Position numbers and translations under genes: made by a program
Source: Callipepla californica brunnescens
Taxonomy: Eukaryota > Chordata > Aves > Galliformes > Odontophoridae
Direction: 5' to 3'
Assembly: GCA_023055505.1 (NCBI GenBank)
Contig: JALIRH010000039.1
Span: forward strand, 3,476,505-3,540,504
Length of the DNA: 64,000 nucleotides
The notes under the pieces: model-generated
What the model saw: only the letters and a program-made list of their open reading frames with translations
What the model was told of the DNA's origin: nothing
Databases searched by the model: none
Shown here: piece by piece, positions 1 through 13,100 of the stretch
Layout: the number at the start of each line of letters is the position of its first letter
Position numbering within the stretch: position 1 is the stretch's first letter

Positions 1-37
1 CTGTGTGCTCACTGCTGCGCTCGTTGTCTCCTGACAG

Positions 38-236
38 TATGTTGCCTCTTCTCCTGAAAGACGGGCTGCTCCTGGCCTACGCCGTGACGACGCTGGCGTT
101 CCTGTCGGCCTGCGAGAACTCCTTCGCCATGTCTGACAAGACCTCGCTGAAGGACCTGCAGCTGAAGCCGTTCTCCCTGTCCCTGCGGGGCTGCGCCTCT
201 TGGTTCAAGCCGTTCCCCAGGGTTGTCAGGAATCTG
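38..236 (+). CDS. ALG6: ALG6 penultimate coding exon
   Basis: This exon encodes part of ALG6, the ER-membrane dolichyl-phosphate-glucose glucosyltransferase that adds the first alpha-1,3 glucose to Man9GlcNAc2-PP-dolichol in N-glycan assembly. Seen directly: a pyrimidine-rich acceptor ending CAG at 35-37, an open frame beginning in the middle of a Ser codon (phase 2) with the block MLPLLLKDGLL, and a donor GTGAGT at 237. From memory, the human C-terminal region has nearly the same block (MLPLLLKDELL), and the motif LQLKPFSLSLR corresponds to LQLKSFSISVR. The segment is hydrophobic, as expected for a polytopic GT-C transferase. The upstream exons lie before the window. Exit phase 0 agrees with the next exon at 428. 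Confidence 0.93.
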
Positions 237-427
237 GTGAGTAGCTCCTGTAAAGCTCTTCGTGGTACTGAAATGCTTCCACGGAGCAACTGTGTGTCCC
301 TAGTGAGGCGCCGTGCTGTGTCAGGGTGGAGGAACGCGACGTTTGTTTTCTGTGTGAGCACCCGAGCAATGGGAGCAACAGCGAGGTGTTAAATCAGTGC
401 GAGCTAACGCGTGGTTGTGTCTTCCAG

Positions 428-625
428 TTCCTCCTCTCTGTAACCCTGATGGGCACCCTGTCTGTGACGAGTGCTGCCGTGCATCCTCCGCACAAGTTCC
501 CGGATCTGTTCCCCGTGTTAGTGTCCAGTGTTTCTTGCTTACATTTTTTATTCTTTTGGGTGTATTTTAATGTCGTTATGCTCTGGGACTCAAAAAATAG
601 TAGGAACCAGAAGAAAGCCAGTTAA
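428..625 (+). CDS. ALG6: ALG6 last coding exon with stop
   Basis: This terminal coding exon of the ER glucosyltransferase ALG6 follows a CTTCCAG acceptor and ends at TAA 623-625, giving 65 residues. It contains a hydrophobic span with FPVLVSSVSCLHFLFFWVYFN (final transmembrane helix) and a basic tail ending SRNQKKAS. The remembered human tail ends GRNQKKIS, so the C-terminus is essentially unchanged, including the lysines near the end that resemble a K(X)KXX-type ER retrieval signal (inference). It joins the exon at 38-236 in phase 0. The 3' UTR runs from 626 to about 880. Confidence 0.93.
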   Translation, partial: FLLSVTLMGTLSVTSAAVHPPHKFPDLFPVLVSSVSCLHFLFFWVYFNVVMLWDSKNSRNQKKAS

Positions 626-858
626 CCTGTGGAGTCTGTGGGCTGAGCTATGGATGGATGGTGGTTGTAGTGAACGGTGCGTGGCGCTGCAGGTGGACTT
701 GTTCATGATGTCATACAGTTCCTGTCAGCTGATGAAAACTGGGAGGTGTGGTGGGTTTGGCCGTGAAGCGATCAGCAGCTGTTCTGAGCGGGTATTTTGA
801 GGAACACTTGGGAGTGAAAGTTGGTGTGTTTTCTTCAGAACTGTAATGCTTGCTGTCT

Positions 859-864
859 AATAAA
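859..864 (+). terminator. ALG6 poly(A) signal
   Basis: AATAAA lies 234 bases after the ALG6 stop codon and is the first canonical hexamer there, so cleavage is likely near 875-890. Inferred from position; no transcript evidence is available. Confidence 0.7.
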
Positions 865-880
865 GGACCACGTTTTGAAT

Positions 881-3800
881 GAGTGCTAGCGTACCCTGGC
901 TGTGTTAGCAAAGCCGCACGCTGCTCACGTGTTTCCCGGCTTAGAAAGCACGAGCAGGTCGCAGTGGTGCGGGTGAGTGCTTACTGTAAGTTGTCCTGCT
1001 CAGCTGTTCTCTAACACAAACCGCCCTAGCAGTTCAGCGATGCACTCAGTGCTGTCCTGCGTGCAGCTCACCCACGCTGCTGCTCGGGGCTGGCGGTGCT
1101 GCTGTGCTCTGAGCAGAACAGCTGATGCTTCATGTGATGATGTAAGGAGGTTCAGCCTTCCCCGCTAGGTGAGGTGTGTGCGGAGCATCGAGGTGTGCCG
1201 CAGTGATGGAGCACAACCCTCCCCCTCTTAATGCAGAGCGGTCTGCAGTGTGCTGCAGCCGACACTGACCGTACTGTACATAAACCACAAGCTGCAGCTG
1301 GCGATGGTTTACTGAGGAGTCAGTCATGGCTTTTTTCTTTTAATTTATTGAGCAGGTAGTTAAAGCGAGAGGAAACAACAGTGGCAGTGGTAACTCAGTG
1401 TTTAAGATGAAGCTGGGAAGTTTACCCATCCCAAAGGAACGTTCAGCTACTGGCTGAGCCTGGGAGCGTTTCAGCCCTCCCACTCAGGTGCCACTGCCGT
1501 GGGCCCTGCTGCCATTCCTGCCTCTGTACTGCTGCACTATTTACTGTTCGGTTCCTCCTCAGAGCTGGAGCAGTTCTTGTGAGGGCGTGTCTCCCAGCAC
1601 GGCCACAATCCCTGAGCAGGCACTATGTCTATCAGGGTGTAAGTAGGAACCTTTGTCTCCAGAGCTGAAGCACACAGTGCTCCCCCAGCACAGCGTGCTG
1701 AGGCTTCAGCCGCTCCGGAGAGCTTCTGCTCCCACTGAAACGAAGCGTGATTCAGCAGATGAAGCTGGAAGCAGAACAGCTTCACTTCTAATGATCCCAT
1801 CCTGTCGTGTTCCTCACGAGATCACCGCACGGTCCTCCCCACCGTATGAAAACATTAGTTTTGTGTGTATCTCTTTTCTTTGTCCTTGAGATGGCCTCCA
1901 GGGGTGATAAAGTGAGAGTCATACGATCCACCTTGTGTGGAACTGGAAATGGTTCTTAACAGACCCAGCTGTTTCGGAAAGGCAGAAGCCTGGTACAGGG
2001 AGAGGTCAGAGAAACAGTAAGGGCTGAAATAGCCCAGGCATGTGCTGGGAGCACGTGCAGCCGGAGCTGAGGGGAAAACCTTCTATTTCCCTGAGAGAGT
2101 TACATGACAAATGGCACTGTGAGCACGGATGACAGGAAGCAGTGCAGCTCAGAAGGGTGGCACCACGCGTCCGTCCTGCGTCGCTCCCTGAAGGCGTGGG
2201 CTCCAACGCTTCTGCTCTGCAGCACCTTCCTCTCAGGCACTGCGTGGAGCATGCAGGTGGATCACAGCGGGGCTCTGGAGCACTTCGTATTTGCAGGAAG
2301 AACGTCCAGAAGAAAACAGTTTACATCCCGTGCAGCAGGAAATCTAAACCAGCGTCCCGTACACGCGCTGGGATAAAACCACCACGAGGAAATGTATGAT
2401 TTACATTGAGATTATCTGGTTGTGCACATTGTTAAGTTTAAACAGATGCCAGGAATGTTATCTAGACGTGCACCTGCCCATCCCTGGCTGGCGTTCGCAG
2501 GGCAGATAGGCTTACAGCTGATTCTTCTCTCCTTTTAAGTACAGTCGAGCAGATGTAGAACTTTGGGTCGATGCGGAATGCATTTTTCACATAATGCCTG
2601 TGGGGAGATAAGGAACGACTGAAATAAATTGCAGTTAGGCAACATCATCGTCATTTGTACGATCTGCTCACAACCACAGTTCTGTCCTGCGGCCGGCAGC
2701 GGCCTCGCTGCGCAGAGAACAGCCCTGCACACATCCCAGGGCCGTGCAGGCCAACGTGGTCTGCGGAGCTGCAGCAGTGTGGAGCTGTTTGAGGGGAACG
2801 CTATCTTATCTACCCAAAAAGCAGAATAAATGACGGCTCAGAGCCGTTCAGCTCTGCAATTGTTTGGGAGCAGTGTCCCCGTGCCAGGGCTGCAGTACCT
2901 GAGCTGTGGGGCTGCGGGGCGTCCAGGAGCAGCTGCAGGAGGGCAGTGGGCGGCCAAGCCGGCTCTGCAAGGGAACAGAAGCAGTTCTTCGTAAATACAA
3001 GTGCACCACTGCATGCAACTAATCGCAGCTGATCTCAGAGTCTTGAAGATGTCGCTCTGAGAAGGCACCTGAAAGAACGGAAGCTGCCAACACTCACAGA
3101 CAGCGTCACTGCCCGTGCCTTTTCTGGACACACACCACGATAGCACTCAGATGCGTCACAGCCGCTCCCCGGGTCAGCACTTCTGTTCGCTGGGCTCACG
3201 AGGGAGATGCGTGGTGCAAAAAGCCCCTGAACTCGTAACAGAACAAACACAACAACTCATGAAGATCCCACACGTAAGCTCAGACGCATCCGAGCACAGA
3301 CAGCACAGAGCTGCAGCTGGAAGCCTGCTGTGCCCGCAGCACTTCGGAGATGCTCAGCACGGGGCAGTGCCCCAGTAATGCCTCCCAGGAATCCGGGCTG
3401 CAGCTCAAGCAGGACAGCACTGCCCTGCCCCTCCTGCCCGGAGCAGCACCAGGGGGCACAACCCCAGGTGTCCCCTCCCTGCCCTCTCCCAGGTTGGACT
3501 GCTCTGAAACATTCGCAGATCTAAAAAGCGGAGGAAAAAAAATGTCCACCTGTCAGGTGATATAAAACCAATCTCGTACTAAATGTGCCAGAATAATTTT
3601 TCTCCACCTCAAGCACAGTTAAAGCCGTCAGTCTATTCATTACTGTCTTTTTATAGTATTTTTATTTAATAAAACCTATTAAGACCACCATACAAATCTC
3701 TTTACTTACGCTTTTATCTTTTAACTGATCAATTTTTATATTGCTGACATCCCTTCTTCCCCATTTGCTCATTTAAAAATTCATAGTGTATGAGCTATGC

Positions 3801-6800
3801 CTCAGGAGAAAACGTCCATAAAACGCGTTGCAGCTGGCAGAGGCGCGCGAGTTGGGGATGGCACATGACGGAACGCTTCGCAGCAAATAAAATTTGTTTC
3901 TGTAGTAAGCAGAACTGTTTAAATGTTATTTATTTTTATGTTTCGGAGAAAATATATTGTGAAGTGCTGCATTGATTTAATACGCGGCGATGTCTGTGTA
4001 CACGCCGCGCGAGGGGAATTTATGAAACCTTTGCACAACTCCTTTAATTGAATTTTCCAAATCTCTCACCACACACAAATAATCAATATCTTCTGCAGAG
4101 AAAACCAGTCAGAATTATGACGGCCTTTCTTTTCAATTTTGTTGTCATCAGCACATACGGAGCACCTGGATATTTGTAACGTCTGGATAGCAAGTTATTT
4201 ACACCTCTTAAACATATAATTGCTTCCAAGCGAGCCCAAACTAATGTTTCTTTTCTTTTTTATTTAAAATAATTATATTCATGGGAGAAAGCGGTATTTA
4301 TCCTCACGCCGGAGCTGCTGCACGTCGCTGCCGGGGAGTCCTGCGAGGCTTTAATTTGGCGTTAAACTTAATGCTCCGAACTCTGGATCCACCACAATTA
4401 AAGATTAATCATTATGGAGTCCGTGCACAGGAAAACAGAGCGTGAACGCGAGTGTGAGACACACGGCGCCGACAGCCGTACGTCTCACGCGCGTTTCTGT
4501 TTCTGCCACAGGAGCTAATAGCTTAATATTTCATCTGCATTGCAGAAGACGGTAGCTCATCGCAGAGGTTGCTAAATCGCCCCCTTCCATCCGAAAAGCT
4601 TACGGAGCTGCAGCCTCAGGCCCAGCTCAGGCAGCTTTAAAGGCACACGGCTGCGGTGCGGGTGCCATCCAGCCACGGGGCTCCTTCAGCAGGCTGCACA
4701 CCTCTGCTGGGCAAACCACGGGCACTGTGCTGTTTGGACGCCAGCCCCAGTGGTTTCTGTTATCTTTTCTAAACCATAAAGGACTCTGGTGTGGTTCCGA
4801 ACTGAAAGGAGAGCTCTGTCTGCGTGGACTGAGAACGCATCCATGAGCCCGAGCAACAGGCTGCCATCCATCCCGTCCTCCTCCTCAGCGAGTACGTGGG
4901 GCGGTGTTACAGTCAGCTCTGACTGCAAGCACAGGGGGCACAACGATTCCTCAAAGGAACTTACGGGCAAACAAAGCAGGTGAGCTGGACTGAGCCCCTG
5001 GGTGTATGCACTCAGTACAGCTTCGCTTAATGCAGCCCCATGAACAAACACGCACTGAGGTCATAATCATACACGACTTGGGAGTCACCACTGAGATTTA
5101 ACTGAAGGGATCTTGATAGAGCTAAGGCGCTTCTTGTGTCAGCACGAGCAGCTTTATCCCAACAGATGAAAGAACTGAACTTCAGAAACCGATTTGTTCT
5201 ACTCCATTTGAAAATGAGGCAGAAATAAGTTGAAGGGTGGATTTCCTTCCACTCACAGCAGGACAGAGCCCACAGAGACCCGAGAGAAAGCCCGAACTGA
5301 CGCTGACATAAGCTGGGATGAACTGTTCTTAATGAGAGATTATCCAGCCATAATAAGGCGCTGTTTAGAAGGAAGAAGCACTGTATCTCTCACAGATGTA
5401 TTCGCAGCCACGGCTCTTGGACTAACAAAGCAGTTTGCCTCTGCACTGCGAGCACAGCCATGGAGAGCTCTGCAGCGAAGGAATGTGAGCAGATCGAACT
5501 GGCTGCAATGAAAAGCTGCCCATTTTGCCTTTCAGGAAACAAGCTCCACGTGCCATGCTGCACAGCAGCTTACAAACAAAGGTGGACATTTTCGCTGCCT
5601 TCTTTGCAAGGGACAGCAAGGCCAGGCAGACAGGATGGAGCGGGGCTCGGTCTCCGATCTCTGCAGTTGGCTTTCATTAGTAATCTCAGTTGGGATTGCA
5701 ACAAAACCCATCAGCTAACCCTGAGCTGGGCTCCTGGTGCTGCAAAGAGGGCAAACTCGAGGCCCTGGCATTACAAACCAGATGGAAGTTAGGAACATTT
5801 GGAACCACACTCAACGGGGATGGTGATAGCAGGCACGGGGCTCCTCGGGGCAAACAAAAGGGCAAAGAAAGGGATTTCTTATCGGAGTATCGGACACAGC
5901 CTGAAAACAGTTCTCCTGTTTCCTTCCCACACAGCTAGCATTTGATCTTCTGTAACACTCCCTCACTGCAGAGTCCTGGACATGATTTATGTCAGTGTTT
6001 ATCTTTTTGGGTACCAGAAATTATTAATATAATTTGTAAAAACCAACATAAGCAGCTTTCCATTGCAGGGCATTATCTTCACTCTTCCAAACACTGAAGT
6101 GATTAAATTTTGCTTTAAATTATGCATATCACAACCTACACATTCATTCTCAACACGGATAGAGCATGTTTTGGACTGCAGCACACTGACGAGATTCCAT
6201 CTCTTGGCAGCTGTTTTACAGTTTGCTTACATTCTATTCAAAAACATTTTGTTTACTGTAAGTGCTAGTCATGGACAAACAATGATGCCATTTTTTATGC
6301 TGGTCACACAGAATGATATACTGAGTCCTGCATAATGCTGCCCATTGAGCAAGGAATGTTTTGTATTAAGTTGTTTTAAGCAGAGGTTGTTTATGTAAAG
6401 TAAATAAATTTCATGCCTCACCATGTGATGATAATGTGACATTCCATCAGTGTCAAGCCACAGAATAGTCATAGGTTTTAAATTTTGAGCATAACTAATG
6501 ACAGATAATTACAGAAAACCACATCCAAAATTAAAAGGCAAAGCATCTCCAAATGCGTTCTTTTAATCTCAGAGTTATTGGCCTCTCCCACTCCTGTATT
6601 TTCAGGACCGCAAGAAAGACATTAGTTTTACTAAAGCAAAACTGACCCTGAAACTTCATCAGCATTGGTCAACTTGAGCTCATAATTCTATTTCCCATCG
6701 TGCTTTTCCCAAATCCTTCCTTTTTTTTAATCCAAGGAGGCTGATCACCGGATGGATGTTTACATGCAGGCTGTAGAGATCCATAGTGGCCCTCGGTGCT

Positions 6801-9095
6801 CAGCACCACCACTGCCTGACAGCAGCTGTGGTCTTCAGAAGGACAGGAGGAGTGTGAGCATCCCCCCCACCTCCCCAGCCAGCAGAGGCACTGAAGGGGC
6901 TGTGTGGGCCACGTGATATTAACCACCACCAACTTCAAATGTTCTCACAGCCCTAGTTATGAAGAAACCTAACAGCTAGGATCTCACAGTCCCCGGGGGG
7001 ATAAAGGTTCTGCTGCAGCAGTGCACGTTACTGGGCTTATGTACTGAAAACGGGCGGGGAGAGAGGAGAGTGAGGAAGAACAAGGATAACTCGGATGTAT
7101 GAAGGGTAGGAAAAGTCTGGAGGGCCCGAGTGCAAGGAGTTCTGGACCATGCCTCAAGTGCAGGGCTGTCAGAGACACGCTGTCATGGAGAAATACTCAA
7201 TACAACAAAAGAGATGGAAAGATAAAATCTGCATCTGAACTGTGCAAGAGTTCAGGCTGAGCTGCCAGCTCAGAAGAAATACACTTGGTCACTGCCACTT
7301 CCACACGCTAACGGTTATCCAACTTACTCCAGGTGGAAAGAACTCAGAAGGAATCAAAACTTCTCACATGGAAGCTAGGGAATTGGTGTGTTTGTTGTTT
7401 ATCAGTACCTCTGGCAGGAAGTCTTCTGTGGTTCGCCTCCCACAGCTGCAGTTCTTCTGCTCGGCTCACTAGTGAAGAAAGAAACCTAACATCAGTGAAT
7501 GCTACACCACAGATTTCAAGGAAAGCAATACCAGCGCCTTCTCATGCGTTTTTGAAGCACTTGAACACCACATCTATCACTAAAGTAATCAAAAGGAAGT
7601 CGAAATGAACAGAGTTTCGCAGTGTGCTCACAGGCCTCGTGCTGTTCTGTTCCCGTTTCCATCTCCCAGCGTTTACACCACAGAGTGAGGGAAATGAGGA
7701 TTGTTCCCCACTCTGAAGGCAACGGGATGCTCACAGAAACAACGCGCCAACGAGAGGTCTGCCGTCTCACCCGCAGCCCGGACGCGGTGCCTGCACTGTC
7801 CTATCCACGGTGTAGGGTAGTAATGTAAACACAGACTGTTTTCACAGAGCTTCCTTTTGTGTGAGAAAGCATCTGGTTATCTGCATGACAGTGGGAACTA
7901 GCGCGGCGTATACAAATGCAAAATGAAAACGGAATGAGCGTTGGAATACGAGTCGGGAAAGAAATGTTAATTGAAACAGCAGCGGTGCTGGAATTGTGTG
8001 GGGCACACATTCCAGCGCTGGGCTGCATACAACGAAGGCGGTAGGGGAGACCCGGCCAGCACAGCTCTGCTCTCCTGCAGCGAGCTCAGCGCCAGGCTCT
8101 GCACATAGCTGCAGCCTCGTGGGCTGTGGAACGACACGCACGTGTGCTGCAGGATGAAAAGCTTCCTAAGCTCATCTTCTCCGAATGCAGGTCCCGTGAG
8201 CGGACACAGCGACTGCATGTGTGCAGGATGTTTACATTCCACGTCAGCTGGGAACTAAACGATAGGAGGTTGGTGCAAAAACCCAAAGGACCGCTGTTGT
8301 GTATGTGAACCTTGGAGGAGAGGTTAGCTAAATGCAGTCTTAGATACACACGAGCATATTAACATGCCGTGTGGGTACGGATGCTCTCGTATCGCTGCTG
8401 TGCAAACAAAGGAACGGACCATTCCAGGGCACAGAGATCAGGGCCTGGACAGCACCAGAAGGACCACGACAAGGCAGTAATCATTCTTCCTTCCAGACAA
8501 CCAATAGCACTTTTGTTGGTTATTACCTGTGTGTAATAACCAAAGTCTGGCTGTGTTTTCGTTTGGGTGTGGAGTAAGGTTAAAACTCTCTTAAAACGGA
8601 CACCCGTAAAAGAAAACCTTGGACTGGGTTCCTCTGGGAGACGATTCCAGATGTGCCACGGGTGAGGTGCCCCCGTCCCAGCACAAAGAGCACCTGGCAC
8701 ATCCATCGCCCACAGACAGATGAATAGCGATTTTTAAAGCCTGGAAACCTATATTCAGCCTAATCCTCCTAACAGGCAAACAAACAAAACAACTTCCTTC
8801 CAAAAAGAGAAGAAAGGCCACGCAATCAAAGTGCAAACGTTTATCCTAATCACTAGCTAACTGCCCACTAAGTATCTAACTATTTACATGAGAAAAGCTG
8901 TTGCTCTTGCAAGTTTTTCCTCTCCATCCGCGGTTGAATCAGAAGCGCGGTCCTTGGGATCGCCTCTCTTTTATGTCCCTAGTTGGGTGCACAGGTTTAA
9001 GGAGTAATTGACCAAAAGAACTGAGGCGGCAGAGGCCCGTGGTACAACACCTGACGGTAACACAGAGCCGTGTACATAAGGTCCAACATCCTTAC
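881..9095. other. Intergenic / ITGB3BP 3' side, no exon assigned
   Basis: ALG6 and ITGB3BP converge here. I see no recognisable exon, RNA gene or clear transposon. The 3' terminal exon of ITGB3BP should lie in this stretch on the minus strand but was not identified with confidence; a weak candidate at about 2541-2614 is discussed under the rejected items. Two AT-rich, low-CpG stretches, about 3990-4400 and 5990-6500, look like conserved non-coding DNA by composition only. Confidence 0.5.
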
Positions 9096-9189
9096 TTAGC
9101 TCTCGGGTTTTCCGCACTTCGGCGCTCAAGCTGCAAGAGGAGTCCAAGACACCGATGACACTTTCCAGCTCTCTGCTGCCCTCCAAAGC
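9096..9189 (-). CDS. ITGB3BP: ITGB3BP later exon (ALEGSREL)
   Basis: A 94-nt minus-strand exon from acceptor TTCGTTCCAG to donor GTAAGG. It encodes ALEGSRELESVIGVLDSSC and then KTREL, matching the human ALEGSRELENLIG and KTKEL blocks. The frame stays open past the donor but loses similarity there, so the donor is preferred. Exit phase 1 requires a further exon at lower coordinates, which was not found. Confidence 0.88.
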
Positions 9190-10105
9190 CTGGAACGAAC
9201 ATAATTAAAGATCGTTACGCCTCGAACTGCCGCACGGACGTCTGCAACTTCGTGCGGATTTCTAACAGAACGAACTTCGGGGATTTTTTTCTCACGGAGT
9301 CTCAAACGTGCTGAGAGTCCCCGCACACAGCGGGCTGGATGAGGGAGTTTCAGGGCGTAACGGTGCTTCAGAAAAGCGCTGCTTCAAGATCTCCTGTTAT
9401 TTACGCTTCATCCGTAAGTCTTCAGCTGTTTAAACAGATTAACACTTGATCCCCACAAAAGCAATCCCGGAGCACGCACAAGCTCGCTGTAATATGTTAG
9501 GAAAAGAGAAATCTACAAGCATGTGCCGTACCGAGCTACTGCACACCCCTCCCAGCACGTCACGGGCGAGCTGAAAACACCCAGCAGAAACACAGAAGTT
9601 TTCCAAACAAACATTTCCACCATCAGATTTCCAGCTATTAGCAATCGTTTTTGTTGGATTTTTCCCCCTCCTGTAAATAAAGTGCCGTAGAGCCACACAT
9701 AATTGACAGTCAATGATGAAATGCTTTCAGGACGCTGAACTGTCTCAAGAATATTGATATTCAGCAACGAACCTTGCGCTAAATGTATTCAAGAGAGAAA
9801 ATGTGAACAAACCAGAAGAATTATTTGCATTTTAGCATGTATTAAGCGGACTCCATTAAATGATGATACATTAGAGGTAAATTAAATAGTACAATCCCTT
9901 CAACACAAAGGGATATTAAATCTTCAAGGACATATAAATCTACGCAGTAATAATTCATACTGCAGGTTATAAATAGGAGTTGGTAACCAGTTCATATGCT
10001 TCTATTCATGTACAAAATGAGGAGAAGGACACATTTTAGATAGCGTGCTTGGAAAAGCAACTTCTCTAATTAAAAAAAAAAAATATATATATCTATTAAG
10101 TTGCT

Positions 10106-10157
<52 letters not shown>

Positions 10158-13100
10158 TACCTCCAGGCCAACTCTGCTTGGATTCCAGTACTTTATTTGC
10201 TTCCCCATTCCTTCAACCAGTTCTATGCTAAAAGCAGATTAAGGAATAAATAAATCAGTGTCAATCAGACCTGGAGGCTTGTCAGGTTTTCTCTCGTTTT
10301 CAGAATTGTAACCAAGGAACTTTCCACGCTGGACAGCAAGGCTGCAAACCTGCATGAGAAATGGGAACAACTGCTGTTAGCCACCAGGCTCTGACAAAAC
10401 AGCTCTTAACACTGCAACAGGACGGAGGTAAACAACCTGAGAACCAACGGCCTGCCGACCTGACTGTGCCACATCACTTCAAATGCAGCTTTAAATACCT
10501 ATATGGGAAGTGCCACACATACATATCCCAATTCCAAGCACAGAAACCCAGGGTTCAGGATTTTCTTACAGTCGCACAGGATGGCAATGGTGAAACACAG
10601 GAATGGAGTTCACCTGCTGCCAAGAACAGGAGCTTTATCCAGAGTACAAGAGCCCCAAACCCAAGGGCTCCAGGATTGCTTGCAAGCACAGGGAACGTGA
10701 GAAGTTAACACCGAGCTTCATAGTACCACAAAGCTGAAAAATAACAGTGTGAAGCCCTATCTCATCTTTTAACCACAAATAACGTTTTACTGCCAGTGTA
10801 AAGACCAGAGTTTGTTATTGTACTAAAAAATTAAAATCACAGACCATCAGATTAGATCTACCTTCATGCTTCAGTGAATGACGGAGGATTTGCACTGAAT
10901 ATCCATTACAAAGAAGCCCTGCCATGAAGGTTGAGGCTAGGTTCCCCTGGAATGCATGCAAACATAAACCCAGTGAGGAAACAGGAACCATCCACCTGCT
11001 GCTTCTCCCCACAAAGGGAAGAATCACGCTCATAAGGAATCTCAAATCCAGTATTTAGAAAGAAATCAAGTGTCTGGAAGCTCACATAGAGTGAGGTGAG
11101 CAGTGTGGAGGTGTCAGCTTTGAGATGTGTTTTACTGGCACGTTATTAACTGCTGGCCTTTCAAATAGTTGCACTGTACTTTAAATTAAAAAGAAAAAAA
11201 AAAAAAAAAGAGCATACTGAATTAGTGAATGCCAACACTGAAATGCTAAGGGACACCACGATGACATAAATTCCCCTGCAAGGTCAAGGTTACTATGAAA
11301 TGTCTGTGAGTGCTGACCAAGGGATCCTCTGGTTCACCAAAATCAAAATTAAGATCCCCACCAAAGCACTGCCCCGAAGCGAAGCAAAGCACCCCTCTGA
11401 CTGGATGGTGTAACTGTGACATGTTTTTAGTTTTCATGTTATTTTACAATCCAGCACATCATCCAGACAGTTCTGCCTGTCGCCGTGAAGATACCTGCCC
11501 TACAAGGAAGGAATTTCGACCTAATGGTGGGGGAAGTTTCCATTACACCTCAGGTGCTTTGGAGAGAAAGTCTTCCCGACCTATGGACGTGCCAATTTAC
11601 ATAACAATTAAAATCAGATGCCCAGGAAATACGGGATAGTCACAATCCACAGAATGAGAGAAAAAATACATGGCTGTGGAGGAGAGATGAAGAAATGGTA
11701 TAACCACATCAGTGCTGGGCTGTGAATTGGGGTTCCTGAGACAGATATCAAAAATGGATGTCAAGGACATCAGAGGACAATGTGCTGAATCATCAGCTGA
11801 ACAGGGAGAATAACACAGGAGGAAAGAGTACAACAACACTGAATGCCATTTCAGTCAAGTTAAAAGAAAGGAAACGCTTGGGGGAACGCTGAGGATAATG
11901 CTGTGTTCATAGCACCAAGTAATGAACGTGCTCATTGTGGAAGGGATCGTTCAGATCTTCAGCTAGACTGAAATTTAAACGCAGAGTAACTTTGCTGAAC
12001 ATACACAACTTCCCACAGAAGCCTCCCAACTCCTGGGATTCCAAAACTGGGTAACTTCCCATGAAGCTGAAAGGCACCCTCGATACAATCCCACATACGC
12101 AGATTCACACGTTTCCAGTGACACTATCGCAGTGAAAACAAGTGTGTTCTCTGCCCAGCAATTTGGGGTGGGTGTGTTTGTCCTGGCAGGGTACACAAAC
12201 ACGCTTAGCACGACACCCCGCTGCTGGCACGGAGAAAAATCAGTTCACGCTGCAGCTGGAATTTAGCATTGTCATACACAATTCAGTGTTTCTCATAACA
12301 GAAAAGATCAAACAGTGCTAATATCAGGAGACACTCACCTGGACCAAGTGTTTGTCACTTCTCCTTCCCCACATCTGTCAAGCTTAGGAAAGCATCTTTA
12401 TCAGATACCTCACCCAAATGTTTATTTGAGCTCTCTAGTAAACGTGGACTGCTCAAAGTCAAAGAATCAGATTATGGCTAAGACTGAGGCAGAAAATACA
12501 AGAATTTTAACAGATCTTACCACGCAGATGTGAAGTTTTGTCACCATCATCTGTGATTAGACAGATGGGATTAGCATCCCTAGGTACCTGTATCTTTGGA
12601 TGTTACTGATTCCAAAAATAAGGCAAAGAATGCATGCTTGCAGAAGAGCCTGGATAGGAAAAGTGTACTTTCATATAGACAGCTTAATTATGACACCTTG
12701 TTAAGTAGTACTATGGACATGACTCCTGTTCTGGGCACAGCCACGTGTCTCATGGTACCACTGGGAGACAGAACTGTTTGGGCTGCACTGCAGACCCTGC
12801 GTTCATTGGTATCCATAACCCTCCCATTCAGTTCCTTCAAACATCCAACCCTGAGCAATTACAAGTACTAAAAAATAATCACTACTAATTAAATTCCAAA
12901 TGAAAAATGAACCCCTCGCAAATAACAACGACAGCACTGCATCCACAAAGCACTCTGTGCACACACTTACTCATCCTTCACTGTTTGAGGCTGCCCTCTT
13001 CTGGATAATCCTGAATTTGTTTCATCTCCTAGGAGGTTTACAAGAAAGGAAAAAAAGGATAAAAAGAAAATGTTAACCTTCTGAAGCACATGCAAATCTG

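Noticed and set aside
2541..2614. Minus-strand candidate for the last ITGB3BP exon (acceptor ATTTATTTCAG, reading ALCEKCIPHRPKVLHLLDCT then stop)
   Set aside because: It loosely resembles the human LFEK...PHK...HLD tail, but the frame is phase 0 while the exon at 9096 ends in phase 1. In phase 1 it stops at once.
10002..10242. ORFs of Cys-Val or His-Thr repeats
   Set aside because: Products of a TG microsatellite; the same applies near 32354.
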